Source: an uncultured bacterium
GTDB taxonomy: Bacteria; Patescibacteriota; Andersenbacteria; UBA10190; CAIZMI01
DNA: 44,534 nucleotides
Reading direction: 5' to 3'
NCBI GenBank assembly: GCA_903934015.1
Contig: CAIZMI010000014.1
Span: 1 to 44,534, forward strand
Below, piece after piece: positions 25,694-35,165 of this stretch. Position 1 is the stretch's first letter; each line of letters opens with the position of its first letter. The notes below the pieces were generated by a model. That model was not told where the DNA came from. It made no database searches and was given only the letters and a program-made list of their open reading frames with translations. The translations under genes were made by a program, and so were the position numbers.

Positions 25694-27727
25694 TTATCGC
25701 AACCCCGCGTTTCCTAATCGTTGCACCAAAGCTGTCAAAACATTCACGGTTTGTTTATTCAACTTCCCGCTCGCAATCAATTTCTCAACCTTGTTGGCAA
25801 AATCCCGATAATCACCTTTTATTTCCTGTAATAACATCACGGCTGTTTTTGTTTTCTTCCCAGCCAAGGCCGTTTCATAAGCCCGTGCCCGCGAAAGCAT
25901 TTCATTCACTGGCCCAACCAGTAAAACGTAGTCTTTGCGAGCCATCCGCCCGTTTGGCGGAGGCGCGGCAATCTCCCGTTCCAGTCGTTGTCGAACCCCC
26001 AAAATAACTGCTGACAACTTCACCCGCACCGTCGTCGCTCCAAGCACCGAACCACTTTTATTTTTAGAAGTATTCGCACCGGATGAGCTACTGGTTTTAT
26101 TTTCTGTCTTGTTGTCTATGTTAGTAGTCGTTGTGTCACCGGAACCATCATCGGTTTCATTCGCTGGCAAATCAACACCCAATGTTTCCGAAACCGTAGC
26201 TTCAAAAGTCTTTTCTTCTCCTTTTTTTATCTCACCCTCGTTACTGTCATCAAACACACCATTATTGTTTACAAAAGTGGAATCAATATAGTAAGCACCG
26301 GCGGTATTGCCTGTAATTTTTAGCGTATACTTCCCCACTTTTGGATTACGAATAGTTATGAGAATAATATCCTCACTGTCTTCAGGGTCATCATCAAAAT
26401 TGGCGTTGTCTTCACCCAGTTGATTTTCGGTACGAGAAAGAACCTTTCCATCGGGATCAATAATTTCAAAATTGACGTTGGGAGAGACGGTAAAGGAGAG
26501 CATTGAATCAGGGGCAATATAACGATCGGGATCAAGTGTCGGCGGTTCTTCGTCTTCCTCTTGCGCGTAGACGGTAAAGATACTCGCCATACGATTAAAG
26601 AAATCAACGAATCCGGCATAACGAGACGATTTTTCATATCGTCCCTGCACAGCAGGATTTAAAAACCATGCGATTGAACTACTCGCGTCATCCGGAATCA
26701 ACGTATGAGAAATCCCAGGCAATTCGCTATTGTTTTCAGGGGCTAAACCGGGCAATTTCGAACTGGAAAGCAAAACTGTTTCATCGCCTTGAGCGGAATT
26801 AGCCGTGGGCGGATCCGGATTAGGATGCCCATCGCGCCAGCGCTTAATTGCGTTGTCTTCCGCTGTGCAAACACCACCAAGCAAGATTGTCTCCATCGTA
26901 TTTCCCGTTAAACCGGAAAACGTTATCACGCCATCATCTTGCGTCACAACATTCGATTTTACCGTATTAATATTCTTGTTTAATTCAATCAAAAAATTAT
27001 TCTTCTCCGCCATACTGTCGATTGCCACCATATTGTTCCCCATTTTTACAAACGGTTGTGTGGGCAAAATGTCACGGATTGAGGGGAAGAATTCGCGGAA
27101 GGAGAGAGGCGGAAGGATGTCTTTTTTATCACGAGTTCTTTTAAGCTGATTAATAATTTTATTTGAATAAAATTTTGTAAACACATCCCAACTCTGCGGA
27201 TATTGCCCACCTTCCCAAACTACATACGCTTCGGATGCGCCATAATTCGGTGTCCCCATCATCACCAGTTTGTTTACATCGTGTCCGTAACTGTCGTTTT
27301 GAATATAAGCGCGTGAAAGCAGACCACCCATACTGTGCGCTACCAAATCCACTTGTTCTTTCCCACTAACGCGTTTCGCCTCATTGATTTTCGACTTCAG
27401 ATACTTCGACCAGTTTTCCGATACCGGTTTACGCCAATCATAATAAGCAATGAAAAGATTTTCACCTTCAACATAACCATTATCTTTCAATTCATTAATT
27501 AACGTTTTATAGACATTCCCAAATGGAACAAATTTCCATTTATTATCTTCGACATCCTGATACATTAACTTTTTATCAAAAGACGCTAACATCCCGGGCA
27601 TAATCACAACCGGACAAATACCATCACACGAAGCACGAGCGGTTACCGCGAACAATAAGAAAACAAAGACGAAAAAAACGATGAAAATAAATTGTCTATA
27701 TTTGCCCACCATAAAAACTTTGAACAC
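25694..27727 (-). CDS. Secreted LCAT/PGAP1-like lipase (alpha/beta hydrolase) with long C-terminal region
   Basis: N-terminal signal/TM, PVVIMPGMLASF, YYDWRKPVSENWSKYL, VDLVAHSMGGLLSRAYIQ; Ser/Thr-rich linker and helical tail. Confidence 0.8.
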   Translation of the reverse strand: MFKVFMVGKYRQFIFIVFFVFVFLLFAVTARASCDGICPVVIMPGMLASFDKKLMYQDVEDNKWKFVPFGNVYKTLINELKDNGYVEGENLFIAYYDWRKPVSENWSKYLKSKINEAKRVSGKEQVDLVAHSMGGLLSRAYIQNDSYGHDVNKLVMMGTPNYGASEAYVVWEGGQYPQSWDVFTKFYSNKIINQLKRTRDKKDILPPLSFREFFPSIRDILPTQPFVKMGNNMVAIDSMAEKNNFLIELNKNINTVKSNVVTQDDGVITFSGLTGNTMETILLGGVCTAEDNAIKRWRDGHPNPDPPTANSAQGDETVLLSSSKLPGLAPENNSELPGISHTLIPDDASSSIAWFLNPAVQGRYEKSSRYAGFVDFFNRMASIFTVYAQEEDEEPPTLDPDRYIAPDSMLSFTVSPNVNFEIIDPDGKVLSRTENQLGEDNANFDDDPEDSEDIILITIRNPKVGKYTLKITGNTAGAYYIDSTFVNNNGVFDDSNEGEIKKGEEKTFEATVSETLGVDLPANETDDGSGDTTTTNIDNKTENKTSSSSGANTSKNKSGSVLGATTVRVKLSAVILGVRQRLEREIAAPPPNGRMARKDYVLLVGPVNEMLSRARAYETALAGKKTKTAVMLLQEIKGDYRDFANKVEKLIASGKLNKQTVNVLTALVQRLGNAGLR

Positions 27728-28010
27728 CGAGCCCCATCATTAAATTGGTTATTATCACCGGAACTAGATAACCAACAACGCTAGCCACAATACTGACCAC
27801 AATTACAATAATAAAAATTTTCTTCGTTATCTTCATTCCGCGAATATTGTTTATTAATAACCATACAAACGGAATAATAAGAAATAAAATTGGTAAAAAC
27901 CAAATCGAGTAATCCAGTAAATATACAAGCAAGATTGAAGCTTTATCCGAAAAACTCGGATACCCCGCAGGATTCTCCCCCAACACCCGCAACAACATAT
28001 CCACAATCAT
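27696..28010 (-). CDS. Small multi-TM membrane protein
   Basis: 104 aa with three hydrophobic segments; overlaps the lipase start by 32 nt. Confidence 0.55.
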   Translation of the reverse strand: MIVDMLLRVLGENPAGYPSFSDKASILLVYLLDYSIWFLPILFLIIPFVWLLINNIRGMKITKKIFIIVIVVSIVASVVGYLVPVIITNLMMGLGVQSFYGGQI

Positions 28011-28066
28011 ACTTTAATTATAGCGCTAATTATTTTACAAACCAAACTATTATTCCGTTTTGAAGC

Positions 28067-28136
28067 CCTAATGACCTAAATAGGGGTGTTTTAGGTCAGC
28101 ATAGTGACCCAAATACATACTGTTTGCGTCATTAGG
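28067..28136. repeat. Nested palindromic element
   Basis: Outer arms CCTAATGAC (28067-28075)/GTCATTAGG (28128-28136); inner GACCTAAA/TTTAGGTC and GGTCA/TGACC. Confidence 0.75.
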
Positions 28137-28169
28137 TAGTGTTTTGAGATGTTCACAGCTAATTCATTC

Positions 28170-28191
28170 ATTCCTGCCCGTGAGCAGGAAT
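28170..28191. repeat. Hairpin repeat ATTCCTGC-CCGTGA-GCAGGAAT (copy 4)
   Basis: Perfect 8-bp arms. Confidence 0.85.
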
Positions 28192-28284
28192 CCACACCGT
28201 CATCACCGCAATCCAGCGGTCCATAACAGATACATGAAAAGCATCCAATAGACACCCTCTCCAATTCCCCATATGATTCACCGT

Positions 28285-29223
28285 ATGGCCAAATACCTCA
28301 TTACCGGTGGCGCCGGCTTTATCGGTAGCAATATCGCACGCGAACTCGTTAAAAAGAAACACCAAGTGGTTATCCTCGATAACCTTTTTTCCGGTCGTTT
28401 ACAAAACCTTGAAGACATTAAAGATAGGGTCGAATTTATCAACGGTGACATCCGAAATTTTGAGACAGTTAAAAATGCGATCAGTGGTGTGGATTATGTT
28501 TTACACCAAGCTGCGTTGCGCGGGGTTTACCAATCGGTTAAAGACCCCCAAGCCGTAAATGAAACCAATATCACCGGCACACTCAACCTGCTTGTTGCTT
28601 CACGTGACGCAAAAGTAAAAAGATTTGTTTTTGCATCGTCTTCATCGGTTTACGGATTAATTGGCAACAAGAAAAACATCGAAACGCTTCCACCTAAACC
28701 CGAATCGCCCTACGCCTTAACAAAATTGGCCGGCGAAGAATATTGTCGCTTGTTCTACAAAATATTCGGGCTTAAAACAATTTCACTCCGTTACTTCAAT
28801 GTTTTCGGTCCGCATCAAAACCCGGACGACAGTTATGCCGCAGTAATTCCAATTTTTGTTAAAAATGCACTAAATGATCAGCCATCGGAAATTCATGGCA
28901 CCGGCAATCAAAGTCGCGACTTCACATATATCGCAAACATTGTTCAGGCAAACCTTAAAGCCACCACCTCTTCAAAAGCAATTTTTGGCGAAGCGTATAA
29001 CATCGCTGCCGGACAAAACACCTCAATTCAAGAATTACACGACCTGATCCAAAAAGCTCTAAACAAGAACATCAAACCAGTTCAAAAACCTCCCCGCCCC
29101 GGCGACACGCCACGTTCATTCGCCGATATTTCAAAGGCAAAAACCTTCCTTGGCTATGATCCCAAAGTTGATTTTGCCCATGGTCTCAAAAACACTTTAT
29201 TATGGTACAAACAAAACATATGA
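28285..29223 (+). CDS. NAD-dependent sugar-nucleotide epimerase/dehydratase (extended SDR)
   Basis: MAKYLITGGAGFIGSNIAREL, FASSSSVYG, SPYALTKLAGEEY, LRYFNVFGPHQNPD. Confidence 0.92.
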   Translation: MAKYLITGGAGFIGSNIARELVKKKHQVVILDNLFSGRLQNLEDIKDRVEFINGDIRNFETVKNAISGVDYVLHQAALRGVYQSVKDPQAVNETNITGTLNLLVASRDAKVKRFVFASSSSVYGLIGNKKNIETLPPKPESPYALTKLAGEEYCRLFYKIFGLKTISLRYFNVFGPHQNPDDSYAAVIPIFVKNALNDQPSEIHGTGNQSRDFTYIANIVQANLKATTSSKAIFGEAYNIAAGQNTSIQELHDLIQKALNKNIKPVQKPPRPGDTPRSFADISKAKTFLGYDPKVDFAHGLKNTLLWYKQNI

Positions 29224-31958
29224 AAACTTCTTCCCCAAAGATAACGGTTGCGGTAGTCGGCCTGGGATATGTCGGTCTTCCGCTGGCACTGGCTTTTGGC
29301 AGAACAAATCTTAAGACAATCGGGTTTGATGTGAAAGAAAAACGCGTTGAAGAACTCAAGAAAGGAATCGATTCCACTGATGAATTATCTCGCAAGGAAG
29401 TAAAAAACAGTAAGCTAGTCTATTCATGCGACAACAATACCCTAAAAGAAGCCAATTTCTTCATTGTTGCCGTACCAACACCGGTTGATGATAAAAATGA
29501 CCCCGACATGTCCCTTGTAATCATGGCCAGTGAAACAGTCGGCAGATACCTCAAAAAAGGCGACATCGTTGTTTACGAATCAACGGTCTACCCCGGTGCC
29601 ACGGAAGAAGACTGCGTGCCAGTACTCGAGAGAGTTTCAGGACTTAAGTGGAAAAAAGATTTCAATGTTGGATATTCCCCTGAAAGAATTAACCCGGGAG
29701 ACAAAGAACACACACTAGAAAAAGTGGTCAAAATCGTTTCCGGTGATACACCAGAATCAACAAAGATTATTGCAACCACTTATAAGAAGGTTTGTAAGGC
29801 CGGAGTGCACGTCGCACCAAATATCAAAACAGCCGAAGCAGCTAAAGTTATCGAGAACACCCAACGTGATATCAATATTGCCCTCATGAACGAACTATCA
29901 TTGATTTTCCACAAGATGAACATCAACACCAGCGATGTTCTCGCCGCAGCCGGAACAAAGTGGAACTTCCTAAAATTTACTCCCGGGCTCGTGGGTGGCC
30001 ATTGTTTCTCCGGAAAACAACGTCTTACATTGATTAACGGCCACAAGCACAAATCAAAAACCTTAGCCGACTATTGGCAAGAACTTAAAAACAAGAAAGA
30101 TGTAAAAATTTCCGAAATTGGTGCAACAACCCTAATCGAGCCCTTAAAAACAATTAAAACATTGTCGTTCGATAAAGAAAATGGACGTGCCGTTTTCTCT
30201 CCCATCAAGGCTTTTTCCCTTAGACGCAATGACACGGGATTTCGTATTACTACCGCCGGCAATCATTCCATCGAAGTCAGCTCCAAACACCCGATGATCA
30301 TTGACGAAAATGGCGAATGGTTCGTCAAGTTTGCGGAAAACATTAATATCGGTGAACAAATACCCCTACTTCAAGATTTACCACACCGTGAAAATTTAAG
30401 AGCCGACATCGACCTGATAGCGGAAATGCCAAAAGAATGGCACAAACGTTACCGCGTCAAACGCAAAGAAGGGACATGGAAAGAACTGAAAGATCAACTG
30501 CAAATTAAAAAGAATACAGGTAAAAAAGCATCAAACTTTTATTACTTAGATTACCTTCCTCTCGAAGTCTTTTTGGCGCTTGAAAAGAAAAAAGCAATGC
30601 CTATCAAACGCGATGAGGTCGTACTGGCCAGCGGTCGAGGACACGGTTCATTTCAAACTTTTCCAGCAATCATCAAACTCGATGAATATTTCGCTCGCTT
30701 AGTTGGATATTACTTATCCGAAGGATGCATCACTCACGACAAAGGAACGCGTGTCCGATTCACTTTCCACAACCAAGAAACAGATACGATCGCCGATTGC
30801 CGACACTTGTTAAAAGAAATGGGAATACGCCGACACAGTGTTTTTCAAGATGCTTTTTGTCATAGCACACACATTAAAGCATCATCGGAACTGTTCGGTT
30901 TTCTCTTGGAAAAAATTCTGCAATGTGGCGTCCGAAGTGAAGATGCTCACATACCGGATGAAATCTTGTACGGAAACGACAAACTGCGGTGGAACGTACT
31001 AACGGGTCTTTTGCGTGGCGATGGCGGTGTATCATGGAAATACAATCATTTGCCCTACAAAAAGAATGGCAAAGTCTTTAAACATGCCCGCAACTTAGGC
31101 GCAATTAACTTTTTTTCCAGCAGCCCGGAATTGTTTCACGAAACCCAACTGATCCTAATGAGTTTTGGTATACCGTTTTATTTGGATAAAAAACGCCCAT
31201 TACTGACAATTCAAGGTGCAAAGAACATGGAAAAATTCAGCACCTTCTTCTTGGATTACAAAAAAACTAAACTGGATAGTTACTTCGCCAATAAACAAAA
31301 AAGTCCTGTTAGCAGATATTACAAATCTTACGGCGGATATTTAACCGCACCAGTGAAAAAAATTGAAAAAATTGAGCTTCCCGAACTTTACTCTGTGGAA
31401 GTGGAAAACACCCATACAGTGGTCAGCGATGGCGGTTTAATAACCCATAACTGCATCGGAGTTGATCCCTATTACCTTGTCCACAAAGCAAAACAGCTTG
31501 GTTATGAATCACAAGTAATCACCGCAGGAAGAAAGATCAACGACTACATGCCCGAATATGTCGCCCAACTAACAATCGACGGTCTTAAAGAAGCAGGAAA
31601 GCAAATTAAAGGAGCGAAGATTTTAGTAATGGGCCTCACTTTCAAAGAAAATGTAAAGGATTTCAGAAATTCTAAAATATTGGTGACGATTAATATACTC
31701 AAAAAACTTGGCGCTAATGTAATTGGCTTTGACCCACTATTGGACTCGGAAACAATCAAAAATGAATTTGGTATTGAATCGGTCGACAAGGTCAACGGAA
31801 CATTTGATGTAATTATTATTGCTACACCACATAAAAAGTTCATCAACATGCAAATTCAAATTTCTAAGTTTGCGACAAACAAGCTCGTAGTAATCGATAT
31901 AAAATCGCTCTATCCAGAATTAAAAAATCAACAGTATCTTATATACAGCAACTTTTAG
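29220..31958 (+). CDS. UDP-glucose/UDP-ManNAc 6-dehydrogenase family protein interrupted in frame by an intein
   Basis: VAVVGLGYVGLPLALAFG, YESTVYPGATEEDCVPVLE, GYSPERINPGD, FTPGLVGGH|intein|CIGVDPYYLVHKAKQLGY, VLVMGLTFKENVKDFRNSK; ATG overlaps the epimerase stop (ATGA). Confidence 0.95.
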   Translation: MKTSSPKITVAVVGLGYVGLPLALAFGRTNLKTIGFDVKEKRVEELKKGIDSTDELSRKEVKNSKLVYSCDNNTLKEANFFIVAVPTPVDDKNDPDMSLVIMASETVGRYLKKGDIVVYESTVYPGATEEDCVPVLERVSGLKWKKDFNVGYSPERINPGDKEHTLEKVVKIVSGDTPESTKIIATTYKKVCKAGVHVAPNIKTAEAAKVIENTQRDINIALMNELSLIFHKMNINTSDVLAAAGTKWNFLKFTPGLVGGHCFSGKQRLTLINGHKHKSKTLADYWQELKNKKDVKISEIGATTLIEPLKTIKTLSFDKENGRAVFSPIKAFSLRRNDTGFRITTAGNHSIEVSSKHPMIIDENGEWFVKFAENINIGEQIPLLQDLPHRENLRADIDLIAEMPKEWHKRYRVKRKEGTWKELKDQLQIKKNTGKKASNFYYLDYLPLEVFLALEKKKAMPIKRDEVVLASGRGHGSFQTFPAIIKLDEYFARLVGYYLSEGCITHDKGTRVRFTFHNQETDTIADCRHLLKEMGIRRHSVFQDAFCHSTHIKASSELFGFLLEKILQCGVRSEDAHIPDEILYGNDKLRWNVLTGLLRGDGGVSWKYNHLPYKKNGKVFKHARNLGAINFFSSSPELFHETQLILMSFGIPFYLDKKRPLLTIQGAKNMEKFSTFFLDYKKTKLDSYFANKQKSPVSRYYKSYGGYLTAPVKKIEKIELPELYSVEVENTHTVVSDGGLITHNCIGVDPYYLVHKAKQLGYESQVITAGRKINDYMPEYVAQLTIDGLKEAGKQIKGAKILVMGLTFKENVKDFRNSKILVTINILKKLGANVIGFDPLLDSETIKNEFGIESVDKVNGTFDVIIIATPHKKFINMQIQISKFATNKLVVIDIKSLYPELKNQQYLIYSNF
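30003..31451 (+). mobile_element. LAGLIDADG (DOD) homing-endonuclease intein, 483 aa
   Basis: Starts CFSGKQRLTL; block B GNHSIEVSSKHPMI; LAGLIDADG-type LVGYYLSEGCI and LLTGLLRGDGG; blocks F/G LYSVEVENTHTVVSDGGLITHN; followed by C+1. Confidence 0.95.
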
Positions 31959-31995
31959 CGATCTCAACCAAATACCAACGTGATTTTTTAATATT

Positions 31996-33288
31996 GTGTT
32001 GAATAATTCCAAGAGAAATCTAGTTAGACTCACCGAGATTGCGCATCTTCGGATTTTCGGACACGAGATTGGAAATGAAATGCGGAGGTTTCTTGGAAAC
32101 CTCTCATGGTCATTTTTCGGGGGCGTCATCGCCGCTGCAATCATGTTCGCAGTGAATATACTTGCCGGACGCTGGCTCGGCCCGGAGGAATATGGGAAGT
32201 ATAACGCGATTCTTTCTTTTGCAACGATACTATCGACGCTATATCTTTTCGGAATGGATACTTCCAGTGTACGGTACCTTTCAGATAAAAAACATGCTGA
32301 TTCTTCAAAAAAGATATTCACAACTGCATTGTATTTCGTGATGCTCATTCAGGGAATTATCACATTACTTTTGTTGCTCTGGTATAGGTTCTTTTCAAGT
32401 GAAGTTTTCTTCTCTGAATCATTTCTGCTTCTCGGGATTCTTCTTGCAATTATTATTTCTTTCAAGTCTTTATTTAATGGCTTTCTTCGCGCATTTCATA
32501 AGTATAAACAGCAAAGCTCATTAAGGATAATTGACGCGGTATTTGTTCTCGCTGCTATTTTCCTCCTTGTTTCTTTTTATCAGTGGCGCATCGCATCTTC
32601 TTACGCTTATTCTTTTGTAATTGGGGGCGGAGTATTTATCGGATTTTCGCTGTGGAACTTAAGAAAGAATATTTTCAGATTCGATTTTTCTCTTTTAAAG
32701 AAAATATTTTTTGAATACAATCGTTATGTGTTGGTGATGTCGCTTATCGGCATGGTGCTTGTAAGCGATAAGCTTATTATCGGAAAAATTCTTGGGATGG
32801 AGGCGCTTGGATACTTTAGTGCGTATTATGTGGCATCCCATTTATTTGTTGCTGAGCTCGGGGGGATATTCATGAATGTTTTTTGGCCTTCAGTGATAAA
32901 GAATGCTGAATCAATGGTGGAGCTTGTTAAAAAAACAACTAGGTTATTTATTTTTTTTACGCCAGTGTGGGTCTTCTTGATTGGTCTAAGTACCTTGGTA
33001 ATTTTTTCTTTTTTTGGGAAAGAGTATCCTCTCCGCTATGATTATGTCATCCTTTTCTCCATAAATACGTTCCTGGGATTTCTTCTCTCAATATTTATTG
33101 GATTTTTGAGTATCCATTATATACGAAAGTCAATTTTAATTTCATTTTTATTTGTCATTTTCTCAATCACTACTTTGGTTCTGACAAAAAACATAACACT
33201 TTATCTTTTTGTGCAGATATTATCACAGATAGTTTTTATTATGTGGATTAAACTATTCCTTTTAAAACAGGTATGGGTGCGAACATGA
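31996..33288 (+). CDS. Polysaccharide flippase (Wzx/MATE-like)
   Basis: SWSFFGGVIAAAIMFAVNILAGRWLGPEEYGKYNAILSFATIL; about 12 TM. Confidence 0.9.
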   Translation: MLNNSKRNLVRLTEIAHLRIFGHEIGNEMRRFLGNLSWSFFGGVIAAAIMFAVNILAGRWLGPEEYGKYNAILSFATILSTLYLFGMDTSSVRYLSDKKHADSSKKIFTTALYFVMLIQGIITLLLLLWYRFFSSEVFFSESFLLLGILLAIIISFKSLFNGFLRAFHKYKQQSSLRIIDAVFVLAAIFLLVSFYQWRIASSYAYSFVIGGGVFIGFSLWNLRKNIFRFDFSLLKKIFFEYNRYVLVMSLIGMVLVSDKLIIGKILGMEALGYFSAYYVASHLFVAELGGIFMNVFWPSVIKNAESMVELVKKTTRLFIFFTPVWVFLIGLSTLVIFSFFGKEYPLRYDYVILFSINTFLGFLLSIFIGFLSIHYIRKSILISFLFVIFSITTLVLTKNITLYLFVQILSQIVFIMWIKLFLLKQVWVRT

Positions 33289-34517
33289 AAAGAAAGCATA
33301 TTATACAACTAGCGCATCCGATGCGAGAAATGTTGGCCGAAGTCGTTTTTGGACTAAAGGATTTTGAATTAGCAAAGAGCTCGTTATCTTTGGTGGTGCC
33401 CAATAGAAATACTCCCCAAACGCATTCCAAACCTTCGTTTTGTCACTTATTCATTATTAGGATATTGAGCATGGTTGCTAAACTTCAGAAAAAAATCGGA
33501 TTAATTAACTTCCGATTTTATGCAGGAAGGAGTTGCGATCTCCTGGTTGCCCATGGCGGGTTTCTGGTTACGAATAAGCCATATGTAACTTATATTGAAA
33601 AGGCAACGCAAATTTATGGATATACGGCAAAAAACTACAATAAACACTTGTCTATTTTCTTGATTAAATCTTTTTTAAAAAGCAAAAGATTAAAAAAAAT
33701 ATTGTTTCTTTCAGATGCCGCATTTAGGGGGATGCTTAATATAAGTTCTTTTGACCGTGAAACTAAGGCATTGATAAAGAGTAAGGGCGTCGTCGTTTAT
33801 CCTCCAATACGAAGGCCAAAAAAATCAAGTTTCAGTCGATTTGGTGATGAATTGACATGTGTGCGCTTTCTGTATATATCGAATGATTTTTATGGGAAGG
33901 GGGGATTGGAATTACTTCACGCTTTTTCTAGATTGAAAAATGAAGTAAAAAATATCCAATTGGTGTTGGTAACAAGTATTCAAAGTATTAGATCTGAACA
34001 CTATCAAAACGTGGCGAATACAGCCGGCGTTGAACTTCATGACTTCATTTTTACGAGGGAGGAGTTATTTGAAAAATTCTTTGACAGATGCCACATATTT
34101 TGTTACCCAACATATTCAGATAGCTTTTCTGCTGTTATAAACGAAGCGATAAGCTCTTGTATGCCTATCATAACAACGGATTTTTATGCTATTCCTGAAC
34201 GTGTCAAAGACGGATATAATGGGTATGTTTGTGCGAGTCCTTTTGTAAATTATGATGAGCACTACGTAATTTATAGCGAACATTTTACGGATCAACCTGA
34301 TTTTTACGAAAAAATTCGTATTTTTCAGGAAAGTGGGAGGTCGCAGTATATAGAGGAATTTTTGTATGAAAAAATGAAATTATTAGCTATGGATAGAAAA
34401 GTGCTTTATCAAATGGCATTAAACAGTAAGAATATTTTCAGGGAGCATATTGATCCTGATGAAACCAGAAGGAGACTCAATGAATTGTTTATCGAATCAG
34501 TAAAGAAATCTACATGA
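33285..34517 (+). CDS. Glycosyltransferase (GT4/GT-B-like)
   Basis: FLYISNDFYGKGGLELLHAFSRL, FCYPTYSDSFSAVINEAISSCMPIITTDFYAIPERVKDGYNG; ATGA overlap start. Confidence 0.85.
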   Translation: MKRKHIIQLAHPMREMLAEVVFGLKDFELAKSSLSLVVPNRNTPQTHSKPSFCHLFIIRILSMVAKLQKKIGLINFRFYAGRSCDLLVAHGGFLVTNKPYVTYIEKATQIYGYTAKNYNKHLSIFLIKSFLKSKRLKKILFLSDAAFRGMLNISSFDRETKALIKSKGVVVYPPIRRPKKSSFSRFGDELTCVRFLYISNDFYGKGGLELLHAFSRLKNEVKNIQLVLVTSIQSIRSEHYQNVANTAGVELHDFIFTREELFEKFFDRCHIFCYPTYSDSFSAVINEAISSCMPIITTDFYAIPERVKDGYNGYVCASPFVNYDEHYVIYSEHFTDQPDFYEKIRIFQESGRSQYIEEFLYEKMKLLAMDRKVLYQMALNSKNIFREHIDPDETRRRLNELFIESVKKST

Positions 34518-35161
34518 AAGACTTTAAAGCAGAGGTTCAAGTGAATAAAGAGCATTACTCATTTGGACATGAGGTATCCTTCCTGAATGTCTATAACCAG
34601 ATAGATGATGTTCTTTTTCTTGTAAAACAACGCAATATAGAAAATCCTAAAATACTTGTTATTGGGGTCGGTGATCACCTGTTAGATATAATTTTGAAAT
34701 ACAAATTTGGCTTTCATGTTAAAACATTTGATGTTGATAGCGCACTAGAACCGAATTTTGTCGGGTCAGTTGATAAAGTTGATTCCGCTGTCCATGAGTA
34801 CTTTGACATTGTAGTATGTGCGCATGTTTTGGAACATCTCCCGTATGAGTATTTCAATCAGTCGCTTCAGAAAATAAGGGCAATATCGGATTATGCGATT
34901 ATTTATTTGCCAATAGCTCAATTCGGACTCCGACTTAAATTTGAGATTTTTCCGATTATTGCAAAACAAATTAATTTTTTGTGTACATGGTTTTTTAAAA
35001 AACATAGTTTTGATGGGCAACATTACTGGGAAATAGGAACAAGAGGATATTCGTTGCCTTTTGTGAGGAATAAAATAAATAACTTTTTCAAAATAGAAAA
35101 GGAATATAATGCAAAGAATTGGCTGTATAGCTATAATTTTGTTTTAAAATCAAAAAAATAG
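34514..35161 (+). CDS. SAM-dependent class I methyltransferase-like protein
   Basis: KILVIGVGDHLLDIILKYKF, FDIVVCAHVLEHLPYEYF. Confidence 0.7.
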   Translation: MKDFKAEVQVNKEHYSFGHEVSFLNVYNQIDDVLFLVKQRNIENPKILVIGVGDHLLDIILKYKFGFHVKTFDVDSALEPNFVGSVDKVDSAVHEYFDIVVCAHVLEHLPYEYFNQSLQKIRAISDYAIIYLPIAQFGLRLKFEIFPIIAKQINFLCTWFFKKHSFDGQHYWEIGTRGYSLPFVRNKINNFFKIEKEYNAKNWLYSYNFVLKSKK

Positions 35162-35165
35162 TCAT

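Noticed and set aside
29202-29219. Upstream ATG for the dehydrogenase (MVQTKH)
   Set aside because: The ATGA overlap at 29220 is a better start and matches the family N-terminus.
30071-30359. Minus-strand ORFs inside the intein
   Set aside because: Antisense shadows of a well-supported coding frame.
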